Source: Micavibrio_B sp048498395
Lineage (GTDB): Bacteria > Pseudomonadota > Alphaproteobacteria > Micavibrionales > Micavibrionaceae
Direction of reading: 5' to 3'
Assembly: GCA_048498395.1 (NCBI GenBank)
Contig: JBEHYB010000001.1
Span: 19,905 to 83,904, forward strand
Length of the DNA stretch: 64,000 nt
In this document: positions 1 to 7,933 of the stretch, one piece after another
Layout: each line of letters starts with the position of its first letter
Numbering within the stretch: position 1 is the first letter of the stretch
Made by a program: the position numbers and the translations under genes
The notes under the pieces: generated by a model
The model's input: the letters and a program-made list of their open reading frames with translations, nothing else
The model's database searches: none
What the model was told of the DNA's origin: nothing

Positions 1-137
1 AGATCGGCGTACGCGGAGCAGCGGCAGCCGTTCTCGGCACATTGCTGACACCTTTCGCTGCGATCTTACCCTTTATCGAAACCGGCAAAGTGCAGAATGC
101 GGATTGCAGAAGTCTGATCAATCAGGCAGGAAAATAA
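1..137 (+). CDS. AsmA-family protein, C-terminal fragment
   Basis: The window opens inside a plus-strand reading frame (codons in phase with base 3) that stops at TAA 135-137. The 44 visible residues are Ala/Leu-rich, contain LLTPFAAILPFIETG and then ADCRSLINQAGK. This matches the usual end of AsmA-like inner-membrane-anchored proteins, where a hydrophobic 'TP.A.LPFIE' stretch is followed by a DC..L motif. AsmA-family proteins span the periplasm and take part in lipid transport to, or assembly of, the outer membrane. The start and over 90% of the protein lie outside the window. It converges on the MFS gene with only 4 bases between the stops. The assignment rests on a short tail. Confidence 0.6.
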   Translation, partial: IGVRGAAAAVLGTLLTPFAAILPFIETGKVQNADCRSLINQAGK

Positions 138-141
138 TCGG

Positions 142-1386
142 TTACGCTGCTTCTTCCGCCCTGACCTGCGTGCGACGGAATTTCGGCGACAGAGAGGCCG
201 TGACCCCGACAACAAGCAATGTGCCAATCCCGCCCATAATAATCGACGGAACAAGACCGAAGAGCTTGGCGGCAAGGCCTGATTCAAACGCGCCGATCTC
301 ATTGGATGAAATAATGAACATGCTGTTGACCGACGAAACGCGACCGCGCATGACATCCGGTGTCAGGAGCTGCATCAATGTTCCGCGGATTACCATGCTC
401 ACACTGTCGAAAGCCCCGCTCATGGCCAAAAACAGGACGGAAAGCAGGAAGATTTTACTCAACCCGAAACCGATCATGCAAAGACCGAAACCCGTCACCG
501 CGTATAGCAAACGGCGGGCAGAGATTATTTTCATCGGGCGCGTCGCCAGTACAAGCGCCATCGATACCGAGCCGATCGCAGGAGCCGCCCGCAAAAGCCC
601 CAGCCCTTCCGAGCCGACATGCAGGACCTGATCGGCAAAAGCAGGCAGCATGGCCACGGCACCGCCGAATAAAACGGCAAACATATCGAGCGCCATCACG
701 GATAAAAGCACTGGATTCTTAAGAATAAACGCCCAGCCTTCTTTGATGCTTTCGATCGCCGAAAGCCGATTGAGTTTTTCCCTGATGATATGGTCGACGC
801 GAATCCCGGAAAGAATCACAAAACAGGCAACCATACAGAACGCCGGCAAAATCCAGGCGACGCTTGCGCCAAATCCGGCAAAAATAAGCCCCGCCAGCGC
901 AGGCCCGCCAATCGCTGCACTTTGAAAGCTACTGCTCATCCACGCGGAAGCCGCCGGCATATCCGATTTCTTGACGATCTGTGACAATAGCGTGAATGAA
1001 GCCGGCATATAAAAACTGCGCGCTAATCCTGAGACAAAAACACCCACGAACATGAATGGCAGAAGACTGTGCGCACCTATCGCAACGTAGCCGCCCGCGA
1101 AACATAGCAGCAGCGCCGTGTTAATCATCTGGACGAACTGGCAGTATTGATAAATCTTTTTCGGCTGTGATATATCGACGACATGACCGGCGAATAACGC
1201 GCACGCAATTGCAGGCACCGCTTCGGTCAGCCCGACAAGACCAAGCAGGAAAGGATCGTGGGTCATTGAGTAGACCTGCCAGCCGACGATAACAGCCTGC
1301 GCCTGCAACGCCAGCGCGCCGAACATGCGGGTCAGCAAAAGAAATCGGAAATCGCGATTCTGGAGAATTTTGAACGAAAGAGACAT
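142..1386 (-). CDS. MFS transporter, EntS/MFS_3-like exporter
   Basis: A 414-residue inner-membrane protein with about twelve hydrophobic segments. The N-terminal half carries QNRDFRFLLLTRMFGALALQ and VGLTEAVPAIACALFAGHVVD, a layout typical of the MFS_3 group that includes the enterobactin exporter EntS. TPDVMRGRVSSVNSMF in the second half (near residue 345) is the conserved loop of the same group. It probably exports a small molecule by proton antiport; the substrate cannot be read from the sequence. It starts at ATG 1386, has only a weak ribosome-binding site and appears monocistronic. The family call is firm; the siderophore-exporter reading is only an analogy. Confidence 0.85.
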   Translation of the reverse strand: MSLSFKILQNRDFRFLLLTRMFGALALQAQAVIVGWQVYSMTHDPFLLGLVGLTEAVPAIACALFAGHVVDISQPKKIYQYCQFVQMINTALLLCFAGGYVAIGAHSLLPFMFVGVFVSGLARSFYMPASFTLLSQIVKKSDMPAASAWMSSSFQSAAIGGPALAGLIFAGFGASVAWILPAFCMVACFVILSGIRVDHIIREKLNRLSAIESIKEGWAFILKNPVLLSVMALDMFAVLFGGAVAMLPAFADQVLHVGSEGLGLLRAAPAIGSVSMALVLATRPMKIISARRLLYAVTGFGLCMIGFGLSKIFLLSVLFLAMSGAFDSVSMVIRGTLMQLLTPDVMRGRVSSVNSMFIISSNEIGAFESGLAAKLFGLVPSIIMGGIGTLLVVGVTASLSPKFRRTQVRAEEAA

Positions 1387-1477
1387 ATTATAGGCCGATC
1401 TGAAGGCAAAAGAGCTGTATATAGTTTTAATTATCCTGAAAACATACTCTTTGCCAAGGCGACTTTTGTCGCAGCTG

Positions 1478-1918
1478 CTATTCGCCCGGCACCTTCACAA
1501 CAGCCAGCAGCAATCCGAGTTTACGGATTGAGTCGGCAAAAGCTTCATATTCGACCGGCTTCGTCACATAGACATTACAGCCCAGCGCATAACAGCGTTC
1601 CACTTCGCGCGGATTATCCGTCGTCGTCAGGATAATGACCGGGATCAGCTTGGTCTGTTCGTCTTTCTTGATTTCTTCGAGGATCTGGAAGCCGTCAAGT
1701 TCCGGGAGATTGAGATCGAGAAGGATCAGCAAGGGGACCGGCGGACGATTTCTCTTATGTTCGCCTTTTCCCATCAGATATTCAGCCGCCTTACGCCCGT
1801 TATCAATATGAACGATTTCGTTCATAATGCCCGCACGGCGCAGATTCTTCTCGATCAGCTTGGCATGACCTTCATCGTCTTCAATCATTACGATCGTAAC
1901 ATGTTGTGGCTGGGTCAT
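1478..1918 (-). CDS. single-domain response regulator, Rcp1-like
   Basis: A 146-residue receiver domain with no output domain. The acidic pair is in IVMIEDDEGHAKL. The phospho-acceptor Asp is in LLILLDLNLPELDGF. The switch Thr is in VIILTTTDNPREV and the conserved Lys in VYVTKPVEYEAF. The long basic insertion around residues 50-58 and the L-N-L-P-E-L-D-G motif are typical of Rcp1-type regulators paired with phytochrome-like or CHASE3 kinases. Its ATG overlaps the stop of the kinase gene by 4 bases, so the two are translationally coupled and almost certainly partners. The signal must leave by phosphotransfer or protein-protein contact because no DNA-binding or enzymatic domain is present. Confidence 0.92.
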   Translation of the reverse strand: MTQPQHVTIVMIEDDEGHAKLIEKNLRRAGIMNEIVHIDNGRKAAEYLMGKGEHKRNRPPVPLLILLDLNLPELDGFQILEEIKKDEQTKLIPVIILTTTDNPREVERCYALGCNVYVTKPVEYEAFADSIRKLGLLLAVVKVPGE

Positions 1919-3333
1919 TCATTTTCTCCCTTTTTTAAAGAATTGGAAATTGTGAAATAAAACGTGGTTCCCTGCCCGGGCGTGGACTCGCACCATATCT
2001 GGCCGCCCAGTCGGCGCAGCGTCGCGCGCACATAAGCCATGCCCATACCCTCGCCCGGAATATTCTCGATATTGCCGGCACGGCGGTAAATCTCGAAGAC
2101 TTTCTGCTGGTCACCCATATGAATGCCGCGGCCATTATCTTTGACCCAGTATTTCGTCGCACGGTGCATGCGCAGCCCGCCGATCTCGATAAAACCACGG
2201 CGCTCAGGGTCCATATATTTAATCGCGTTATCGATGATATTGGAAAATACCTGTTCCAATGAGAGTTGATCGGCGATGATGCTAGGCAAAGGCAGGACGC
2301 TGACTCCGACATTCTTAGCGGCGATGGTATGATGCAGCGTATCGAGGATGTGTCTGACAATCCTTTCCGGCTCAATTCTTTTGAATTCCATGTCGCGGCG
2401 ACCGATACGCGATAATTCCAGTATGGCGTTTGTCAGCTTATCCATCTTCTCGACGGAAGAATGAATATAGCGAAGCGCATCGGGAATCTCATCATCGAGT
2501 ATCAGATCGAGTTTTTTACCGTCATCTTCGGAAAATGCTGTCTTGTTATCTTTAATTATAGGCCGTAATGCTTCGATACTGTATTTCATTTCCGTCGCGA
2601 AGCCCTTGAGATTGACAAGAGGCGAGCGAAGATCGTGCGAGGCGATATAGGTAAACCCCTCCATCTCCTTATTTATGCGGCGCAAATCATCCTCGGCGTA
2701 TTTACGCCGGTAGGTCAAAAACCCGACGAGCCCGTTGGCAAGAAAGAGCCCGATCGCAGAAAATTCCGCGGTCGCGAAAAGTGTAGCGACATAGCTCTTA
2801 CGTTGGTGCTGTTCTTCCATCTGTCGTTCTTCAAGCAGACGACCTTCACTGGCAATGATTTTTGTATGAAGCGCGCGCACACGATCCATCGCATTCTTGC
2901 TTTCGGTGAAGTCGACACTGTCGATTGAATGTGTTTCCCGCCATGTTGCGAGATGTTTTTCGAGCACGGCTCTAAAATCAATAATTGCCTGCTTATATTG
3001 AGCGACATCCCCCTGACGTTCAGCATTATCATTCGTCAGTTCAATCAGCTTGTCCATCGCCTCATTGAGATCTTCATTGGACCTCTCAAAAGGATCCAGG
3101 AAGCTCTCAACACCTGTCAGCAAATAGCCGCGCTGCGATGTCTGCATATCCTGAATATCAGTATAGACTCTATAGGCCTGGTTCATCACTTCATAGGTAT
3201 GTGAAACCCATTGTTTTGTATCTGAAATCTGCTGATTTTTTTCGTAGAAGACATAGGCGATAATGTTCATGCCGAAACAGAACAACGCAAAAATAATCAG
3301 AAACCAGCGACGGAAATAACCCAGCTCTTTCAT
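1915..3333 (-). CDS. CHASE3-domain sensor histidine kinase
   Basis: A membrane-bound kinase of 472 residues when started at ATG 3333 (MKELGYFRRW), which has a purine-rich site just upstream; a longer in-frame start at 3426 adds an unlikely 31-residue leader. A first membrane segment (RWFLIIFALFCFGMNIIAYV) leads into a CHASE3-like periplasmic helical domain with the hallmark TSQRGYLLTG. A second membrane segment follows, then HisKA with the phospho-His in YIASHDLRSPLVNLKGF, and an HATPase with N box (IIDNAIKY), G1 (VKDNGRGI) and G2 (GEGMGMAYV). CHASE3 ligands are generally unknown. It is co-transcribed with the single-domain regulator downstream. Confidence 0.92.
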   Translation of the reverse strand: MKELGYFRRWFLIIFALFCFGMNIIAYVFYEKNQQISDTKQWVSHTYEVMNQAYRVYTDIQDMQTSQRGYLLTGVESFLDPFERSNEDLNEAMDKLIELTNDNAERQGDVAQYKQAIIDFRAVLEKHLATWRETHSIDSVDFTESKNAMDRVRALHTKIIASEGRLLEERQMEEQHQRKSYVATLFATAEFSAIGLFLANGLVGFLTYRRKYAEDDLRRINKEMEGFTYIASHDLRSPLVNLKGFATEMKYSIEALRPIIKDNKTAFSEDDGKKLDLILDDEIPDALRYIHSSVEKMDKLTNAILELSRIGRRDMEFKRIEPERIVRHILDTLHHTIAAKNVGVSVLPLPSIIADQLSLEQVFSNIIDNAIKYMDPERRGFIEIGGLRMHRATKYWVKDNGRGIHMGDQQKVFEIYRRAGNIENIPGEGMGMAYVRATLRRLGGQIWCESTPGQGTTFYFTISNSLKKGENE

Positions 3334-3478
3334 AAAATTATTTTCTCTATTTATTTTCCCGTGTAAATTTTTTTTACGTATAAATCCCGGCGTATGTAAA
3401 TGCGAAAACAGCAGAAAAGATATCAATCCTTTCTGCCGTTTAAATTTCCGCCCTGCGTGAAATAATTTCCTCAGTTAT

Positions 3479-3715
3479 TTATTTCGGCGTTACGCCGCCG
3501 CTATCTGAAACACAACGCACGACACGTACATGTTCAACTGTATTATTCATTTCTCTCTGGAGATGGACTGGCTGGCATTCGCCGTCGACCGTATCATGTG
3601 CGGCTGTATAAACGCGCGGGGCCTGCGATGCTGGGACAAAGCCGCTTCCGGCACATGCTGTAAGGGAAATAGCGGCGAGGGCTGAGACGGCTGCCATCCG
3701 AATATATGTTTTCAT
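3479..3715 (-). CDS. small predicted lipoprotein
   Basis: A 78-residue protein. I start it at ATG 3715 because a strong AAGGAGA site sits just upstream; a longer 96-residue frame lacks one. The N-terminus MKTYIRMAAVSALAAISLTA followed by CAGS is a lipoprotein signal with lipobox L-T-A-C, so the mature protein would be lipid-anchored at Cys. The rest (about 58 residues) has two further Cys in a C-x20-C arrangement (ECQPVH and VVRCVS) that could form a disulfide in the periplasm. I do not recognise the family. It lies between the kinase and a DUF3309 gene on the other strand. Confidence 0.65.
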   Translation of the reverse strand: MKTYIRMAAVSALAAISLTACAGSGFVPASQAPRVYTAAHDTVDGECQPVHLQREMNNTVEHVRVVRCVSDSGGVTPK

Positions 3716-3891
3716 AAAATTCTCCTTGTGAATAGCCAGGTAAATTACTTTCTCAAATACTGTTCTCAACGCAAACAGCCGGACAGGAAATTTGTTCCCC
3801 TGACGTGAAAATATTTAAAGCATGGCAACTATTTCGAACGCAGCTCATTGGTGACGAATGCATTTTTATTAATAATTAAAAGGAAATTACC

Positions 3892-4047
3892 ATGCTTTCG
3901 ACCGTATTGCTGATCATACTCATCCTGTTACTCGTCGGTGCCCTGCCATCATGGCCACACAGTCGTAACTGGGGCTATTATCCAAGCGGCGGTATCGGGC
4001 TGGTCGCTCTCATTCTCCTGATCCTGATTTTGACAGGACGCATATAG
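3892..4047 (+). CDS. DUF3309 small membrane protein
   Basis: A 51-residue protein. Two hydrophobic segments (LSTVLLIILILLLVGALP and GIGLVALILLILILTG) flank a short WPHSRNWGYYPSGG loop. This is the signature of the DUF3309 family (W.YS..WGY.PSGG), tiny inner-membrane proteins common in proteobacteria and of unknown function. The start ATG follows an AAAGGAAA site. It is a lone gene between divergent and convergent neighbours. Confidence 0.85.
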   Translation: MLSTVLLIILILLLVGALPSWPHSRNWGYYPSGGIGLVALILLILILTGRI

Positions 4048-4064
4048 AAATTGAAAATAAAAAA

Positions 4065-4089
4065 AGAGCCGGGAGATTTTCCCGGCTCT
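4065..4089 (-). terminator. intrinsic terminator of the chemoreceptor gene
   Basis: A perfect 10-bp inverted repeat (AGAGCCGGGA / TCCCGGCTCT) with a 5-base loop lies 25 bases past the chemoreceptor stop. On the minus strand it is followed by a T-rich tract (the A-run at 4054-4065 on the plus strand). On the plus strand there is no T-run, so it serves mainly the minus-strand gene. Confidence 0.85.
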
Positions 4090-4113
4090 CGTCAATTGGA
4101 GTTGACCTATAAA

Positions 4114-5805
4114 TTACGCCGCCGCAACGGAGGTCACGAATTCGTCGAATTCCTGTTTAAGGATCGTCGACTGGCGTGAGAGTTCATTAGCTGCGGAGAG
4201 AACCTGCGTTGACGCGGAGCCCGTATCGTTAGCCGCATCGCTGACAGCGCCGATATTCTGGGTAACTTCAGATGTCCCGCTATATGCTTCGGACACGTTG
4301 CGAGAAATTTCTTGCGTAGCGGCAGTCTGTTCCTGAATAGCCGCAGAAATCGAACCGGAGATCTGGTCGATTTCTTCGATAACCCGGCAGATCTGGTTGA
4401 TCGAATCCGCAGAAGAATGCGAGATCGACTGAATCTCGGCAATTTTCGACGAAATCTCTTCAGTCGCTTTCGTGGATTCATTCGCAAGGTTCTTAACTTC
4501 AGCCGCAACAACAGCGAAGCCTTTACCAGCCTCACCGGCACGTGCCGCTTCGATGGTCGCATTCAGCGCCAGAAGATTTGTCTGCTCGGCGATATTCGAA
4601 ATGATCTTCGTGACTTCACCGATTTTCTGCGCGGCATCGACAAGCATTTTGACGCTCTCGCCAGCTTCACGCGCATCAACGACAGCCTTACCGGCGACCT
4701 GTGACGAACGTGTGACCTGGGAGGCGATCTCATTAATGGACGATGACAACTCTTCGGAAGCCGAGCTGACCGTCTGGACGTTGGCTGCTGCCTGCTGCGA
4801 AGCGGCGGCAACCGCGTTAGATTGTTTGGAAGTTTCTTCAGCGGAAGCCGCGAGCGACTGGGCGGAAGCCTGGAGTTCCGTTGAGGAGCTTGCGACAAAT
4901 TTGACGATTTCCGTCATCGCACCTTCGAATTTCTTCGTGGCTTTGTCCACCTTGCCTTGACGGATTTCCTTGGCTTTCTGTTCCTGCGCCTGCTCGGCCT
5001 CGAGTTCCTTGGCGCGGACCATATTGTCTTTAAAGACCTGAACCGACCTCGCCATATCGCCGATCTCGTCTTTGAGTTCACGCGATGGCACGTCTTTGTC
5101 CAGTTTTCCACTCGACAGATATTGCATATATTCGGTAATGCTTCTGACAGGCGTTGCAACCGCTTTCACCAGCGTGAAAACGGTAAAGGCAACAAAGGCC
5201 GCTAAAAGACCAAGAACAGTGAAGGCGATAACCTTGTTTCTGGCAAACATAACGTCCGCGAGATCACTTGCCGCTTTCGACCCTTTATCGTTGAAATTAC
5301 CCTGAACATCCAACGCATCGTCCGTTTTGGTATATTGCGCCTGTGACTCTCCGTTCAACATCTCGACGGCTTGCTGTTTCTGCCCGGATTCGTATGTCGC
5401 ATCTACTTTTTTGGAAATATCGTAGTATTTCTTCCATTCAGTGCGCGCATTTTCAAAATGTTTTCTGTCTTCATCGCTGACGATCATCGTCTCGTATTTT
5501 TTGAAATCAGCCTCGATTTCCTTACCGATATCTTCACGTAACTGGTCGTATTTATCTTTTTCAGCCGGATCTTCGGATGTCATCTGGGAATATTCTGCGA
5601 CACGGAACTGAGCAAGAGCGGTCGCGGTCGATGAGCTCACTTTAAGGCTCGGGAGCCAGTTGTCCGAAATCACATTGGATTGTTCGTTAATATCACTCAT
5701 GCCTTTAATAAGATAAACATTCGCGCCTACAACTATTGCGAGCAGGGCAAGCATAGGCAGCAAAATTTTATATTTGATTTTGAGGTTTTTCACCGGATTC
5801 TCCAT
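4114..5805 (-). CDS. methyl-accepting chemotaxis protein (four-helix-bundle sensor)
   Basis: A 563-residue chemoreceptor. An N-terminal membrane helix (residues about 8-30) is followed by a roughly 160-residue helical periplasmic region of the 4HB_MCP type. A second membrane helix (VIAFTVLGLLAAFVAFTVF), a HAMP domain and a long coiled-coil signalling domain follow. The hairpin tip contains NLLALNATIEAARAGEAGKG, the conserved CheA/CheW-binding region. Pairs of Glu/Gln in the flanking helices are candidate methylation sites. No C-terminal CheR-tethering pentapeptide is seen (it ends VTSVAAA). No che or flagellar genes are nearby, so it is an orphan receptor. Confidence 0.93.
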   Translation of the reverse strand: MENPVKNLKIKYKILLPMLALLAIVVGANVYLIKGMSDINEQSNVISDNWLPSLKVSSSTATALAQFRVAEYSQMTSEDPAEKDKYDQLREDIGKEIEADFKKYETMIVSDEDRKHFENARTEWKKYYDISKKVDATYESGQKQQAVEMLNGESQAQYTKTDDALDVQGNFNDKGSKAASDLADVMFARNKVIAFTVLGLLAAFVAFTVFTLVKAVATPVRSITEYMQYLSSGKLDKDVPSRELKDEIGDMARSVQVFKDNMVRAKELEAEQAQEQKAKEIRQGKVDKATKKFEGAMTEIVKFVASSSTELQASAQSLAASAEETSKQSNAVAAASQQAAANVQTVSSASEELSSSINEIASQVTRSSQVAGKAVVDAREAGESVKMLVDAAQKIGEVTKIISNIAEQTNLLALNATIEAARAGEAGKGFAVVAAEVKNLANESTKATEEISSKIAEIQSISHSSADSINQICRVIEEIDQISGSISAAIQEQTAATQEISRNVSEAYSGTSEVTQNIGAVSDAANDTGSASTQVLSAANELSRQSTILKQEFDEFVTSVAAA

Positions 5806-5920
5806 ACGTGAATGTTAATGTTAGAAATTTACGCAGGAAGTAGTTAAGGAATGCTTTACATTAGCATACAGAAATCTACGCGTACGAAATATTATTACCG
5901 TCAAAAACTCAATATGAAAA

Positions 5921-6037
5921 TCAGTCGCGTGGGGTATTTTTATTATAGCACCGCTCAAACTCAATGGCTGCAATAAAAATCCAGGCTTCGCCATAAATCT
6001 GTCTGGCGCGGCAATATTCCGTCGGCATTTCAGCCAT
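5921..6037 (-). CDS. possible 38-residue small protein
   Basis: A short open frame (ATG 6035-6037 to TGA 5921-5923) starts MAEMPTEYCRARQIYGEAW, with a balanced composition, two Cys and aromatic residues, and ends NKNTPRD. It fills the gap between the chemoreceptor promoter and the divergent pseudouridine synthase. The composition looks protein-like rather than random, but there is no clear ribosome-binding site and I do not recognise a family. It could be chance. Confidence 0.3.
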   Translation of the reverse strand: MAEMPTEYCRARQIYGEAWIFIAAIEFERCYNKNTPRD

Positions 6038-6048
6038 TAACTTAGAAC

Positions 6049-6840
6049 ATGACTTTTACCGTAACTTTTGGCAATGTCCGCCGCATGCGCCTGAACGTCT
6101 TTCTGCAAAAAGCCGGAGTTGGAAGCCGCCGCGAAGCCGAGCGGATGGTTGCCGACGGTCGTGTCACTATTAATGGCATCACAGCGGAAGCCACGACACC
6201 TGTCGAAGAAGGTGATGAAGTAACCGTCGATGGCGCGCCGGTCACACCGGATACGCGTCCCCTGCCGCGCCTGTTCATGCTGAACAAACCGCTAGACGTT
6301 CTGGTCACTACATACGATTCACAAGGCCGCGCCATCGTCTATGACCTGCCTTGTTTCGATCCCAAAAATTACCGCACGCCCCTGCCGCGCCTGATGAATG
6401 TCGGCCGCCTTGATGTCAACAGTGAAGGCCTGCTGTTATTCTCATCCGACGGGCCTCTGGCGCAAGCGATGATGTCGCCGCAGACAGCATTGGAGCGCGT
6501 CTATCGTATTCGCGTTCATGGTCGCCTGACGGCGCAGCAAATAGAACGTCTTGGCAAAGGTGTTACCGCGAACGGCGTGACCTATCGCGGCGCGGAGATC
6601 ACCGAAGAAGCGGAGCCAACAGGAAAGAACACCTGGTACCAGATTGTCCTGACCGAAGGCAAAAACCGTGAAGTGCGCAAACTGATGGAACATTTCGGCT
6701 GCGTCGTGAACCGACTTATACGCCTGAGCTACGGTCCCTTTGAACTGGGAGACCTGGAGCGCGGCAAATTACGCGAGATCGCCCCGCATGAAGTCAAAAA
6801 CCTTATCAAGGACCTGCGCGAGCGCGGCGCAAAGCTCTGA
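6049..6840 (+). CDS. RsuA/RluB-family pseudouridine synthase
   Basis: A 263-residue enzyme that isomerises a specific uridine in rRNA. It has an N-terminal S4 RNA-binding domain (LQKAGVGSRREAERMV to VTINGI). The RsuA-family core follows, with LNKPLDVLVT, the catalytic-Asp motif GRLDVNSEGLLLFSSDG, YRIRVHG and the C-terminal EGKNREVRKLMEHFG. An internal ATG at 6085 (MRLNVFLQ) matches the usual family start and may be the true one. The organisation best fits RluB-type large-subunit rRNA synthases, but RsuA, RluE and RluF cannot be excluded without alignment. Confidence 0.9.
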   Translation: MTFTVTFGNVRRMRLNVFLQKAGVGSRREAERMVADGRVTINGITAEATTPVEEGDEVTVDGAPVTPDTRPLPRLFMLNKPLDVLVTTYDSQGRAIVYDLPCFDPKNYRTPLPRLMNVGRLDVNSEGLLLFSSDGPLAQAMMSPQTALERVYRIRVHGRLTAQQIERLGKGVTANGVTYRGAEITEEAEPTGKNTWYQIVLTEGKNREVRKLMEHFGCVVNRLIRLSYGPFELGDLERGKLREIAPHEVKNLIKDLRERGAKL

Positions 6841-6889
6841 TTTCAAGCCACCTTGCCATACCTGTATATATGGAATAAAAGAAGGGCTG

Positions 6890-7282
6890 ATGAAACACGG
6901 CATGAAACTCAGCTCCGCCTTTCTGCTTCTCGCAATGTTTGCGATTTTTGTTCGCGGCCTGATCCCTGCCGGATTTATGCCTGATTTCTCATCGTCGAAA
7001 CTCTACGCTATCACCATCTGTAGCGGCATGAGTACGAAAACCATTTACGTGCACGATGACAAAGCCCCGGCCGGCGCCCATGATGAGAAAAAAGATATGG
7101 CAGAGACATGCCCGTTTGCGGCACCTGTTCTGGCCGATACTTCTGCTTCGTTTAACATCGCTGATTTTATTTCCGTCGCTTACGCGAAATTTATTCCGAC
7201 ACAATTCGCGGATATCAACACCTCCAAACTCGTTTTAAAATCCTATCTCGCACAAGGTCCCCCTGACGCTTTCGCCGTTTAA
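6890..7282 (+). CDS. DUF2946-like membrane protein of the copper-linked cluster
   Basis: About 130 residues from ATG 6890 (MKHGMKLSS); ATG 6902 is also possible. One N-terminal hydrophobic segment ends in RGLIPAGFMPDF. Then comes a Cys (TICSGM), a His/Asp-containing stretch (VHDDKAPAGAHDEKKD) and TCPFAAP. This ordering (signal segment, P.G.MP, C...G, then CPFA) is the DUF2946 signature. Such proteins usually sit beside copper-handling or TonB receptor genes, as here with YcnI 38 bases downstream. The function is unproven; periplasmic metal binding through Cys/His is inference. Confidence 0.7.
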   Translation: MKHGMKLSSAFLLLAMFAIFVRGLIPAGFMPDFSSSKLYAITICSGMSTKTIYVHDDKAPAGAHDEKKDMAETCPFAAPVLADTSASFNIADFISVAYAKFIPTQFADINTSKLVLKSYLAQGPPDAFAV

Positions 7283-7320
7283 GACATAAAACACGAAACT
7301 TCAATTACAGGACCTATCAA

Positions 7321-7905
7321 ATGAAAAAATCACTGGCATTATTCGCCGCCCTTACTCTGCTCTCAACCCCCAGCTACGCGCATGTCACCGCCAATCCCGA
7401 TAACGGCGCGGCTGGCGATTATTTCCAAACCTCGTTCCGCATCGCGCATGGTTGCGAAGGCGACAGCGCGACAACCTCTGTCCATATAAAAATCCCCGCC
7501 GGTTTCGCGTCAGTGCGCGCACAGGCCAAGCCTGGCTGGAACGTGAGCGTTCTCAAACACAAACTTGCGAAACCGATTCCCGCCGGTCATGGCAAAATGT
7601 CCGATGAAGAAGTCACCGATGTCATCTGGAGCGGCGGCAATCTGCCCGACGACCAGTATGACGAATTCGGCATCCTGACCAAGCTGCCCGACGCGCCGCA
7701 GACTTTGTGGTTCCCGGTGATTCAGGAATGCAAATCCGGCAAAAACGAATGGGTGCAAATTCCGTCCAAGGGACAGGAATGGCATGATTTGAAAAATCCT
7801 GCGCCTTTCGTCCGCGTCGGCAAAAAGGCGGCGATGGATCATGATATGAGCGGCATGGATATGGGCGGCATGAACATGCCCGGCATGGACCAGCACGCGC
7901 ACTAA
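7321..7905 (+). CDS. YcnI-family (DUF1775) periplasmic copper-binding protein
   Basis: A 194-residue secreted protein with a clean signal peptide (MKKSLALFAALTLLSTPSYA) cut just before HVTANP. The mature N-terminal His, together with conserved acidic and Trp residues downstream (WNVSV, VTDVIWSGG), matches the YcnI copper site. The domain runs to about residue 165 (FPVIQECKSGKNEWVQIP). It ends in a Met/His/Asp-rich tail (about residues 173-194: repeated MDMGGMNMPGMD and a terminal HAH) of the kind that binds copper. It lies between the DUF2946 gene and the TonB receptor in one apparent operon, which suggests copper scavenging or detoxification in the periplasm. Confidence 0.88.
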   Translation: MKKSLALFAALTLLSTPSYAHVTANPDNGAAGDYFQTSFRIAHGCEGDSATTSVHIKIPAGFASVRAQAKPGWNVSVLKHKLAKPIPAGHGKMSDEEVTDVIWSGGNLPDDQYDEFGILTKLPDAPQTLWFPVIQECKSGKNEWVQIPSKGQEWHDLKNPAPFVRVGKKAAMDHDMSGMDMGGMNMPGMDQHAH

Positions 7906-7933
7906 TTTCATTCATCATTTCAGGATATAAAAC

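Noticed and set aside
5844..5858. CtrA-like site TTAA-N7-TTTA upstream of the chemoreceptor
   Set aside because: One mismatch to the TTAA-N7-TTAA consensus, a single copy in AT-rich DNA; too likely by chance to report as a regulator site.
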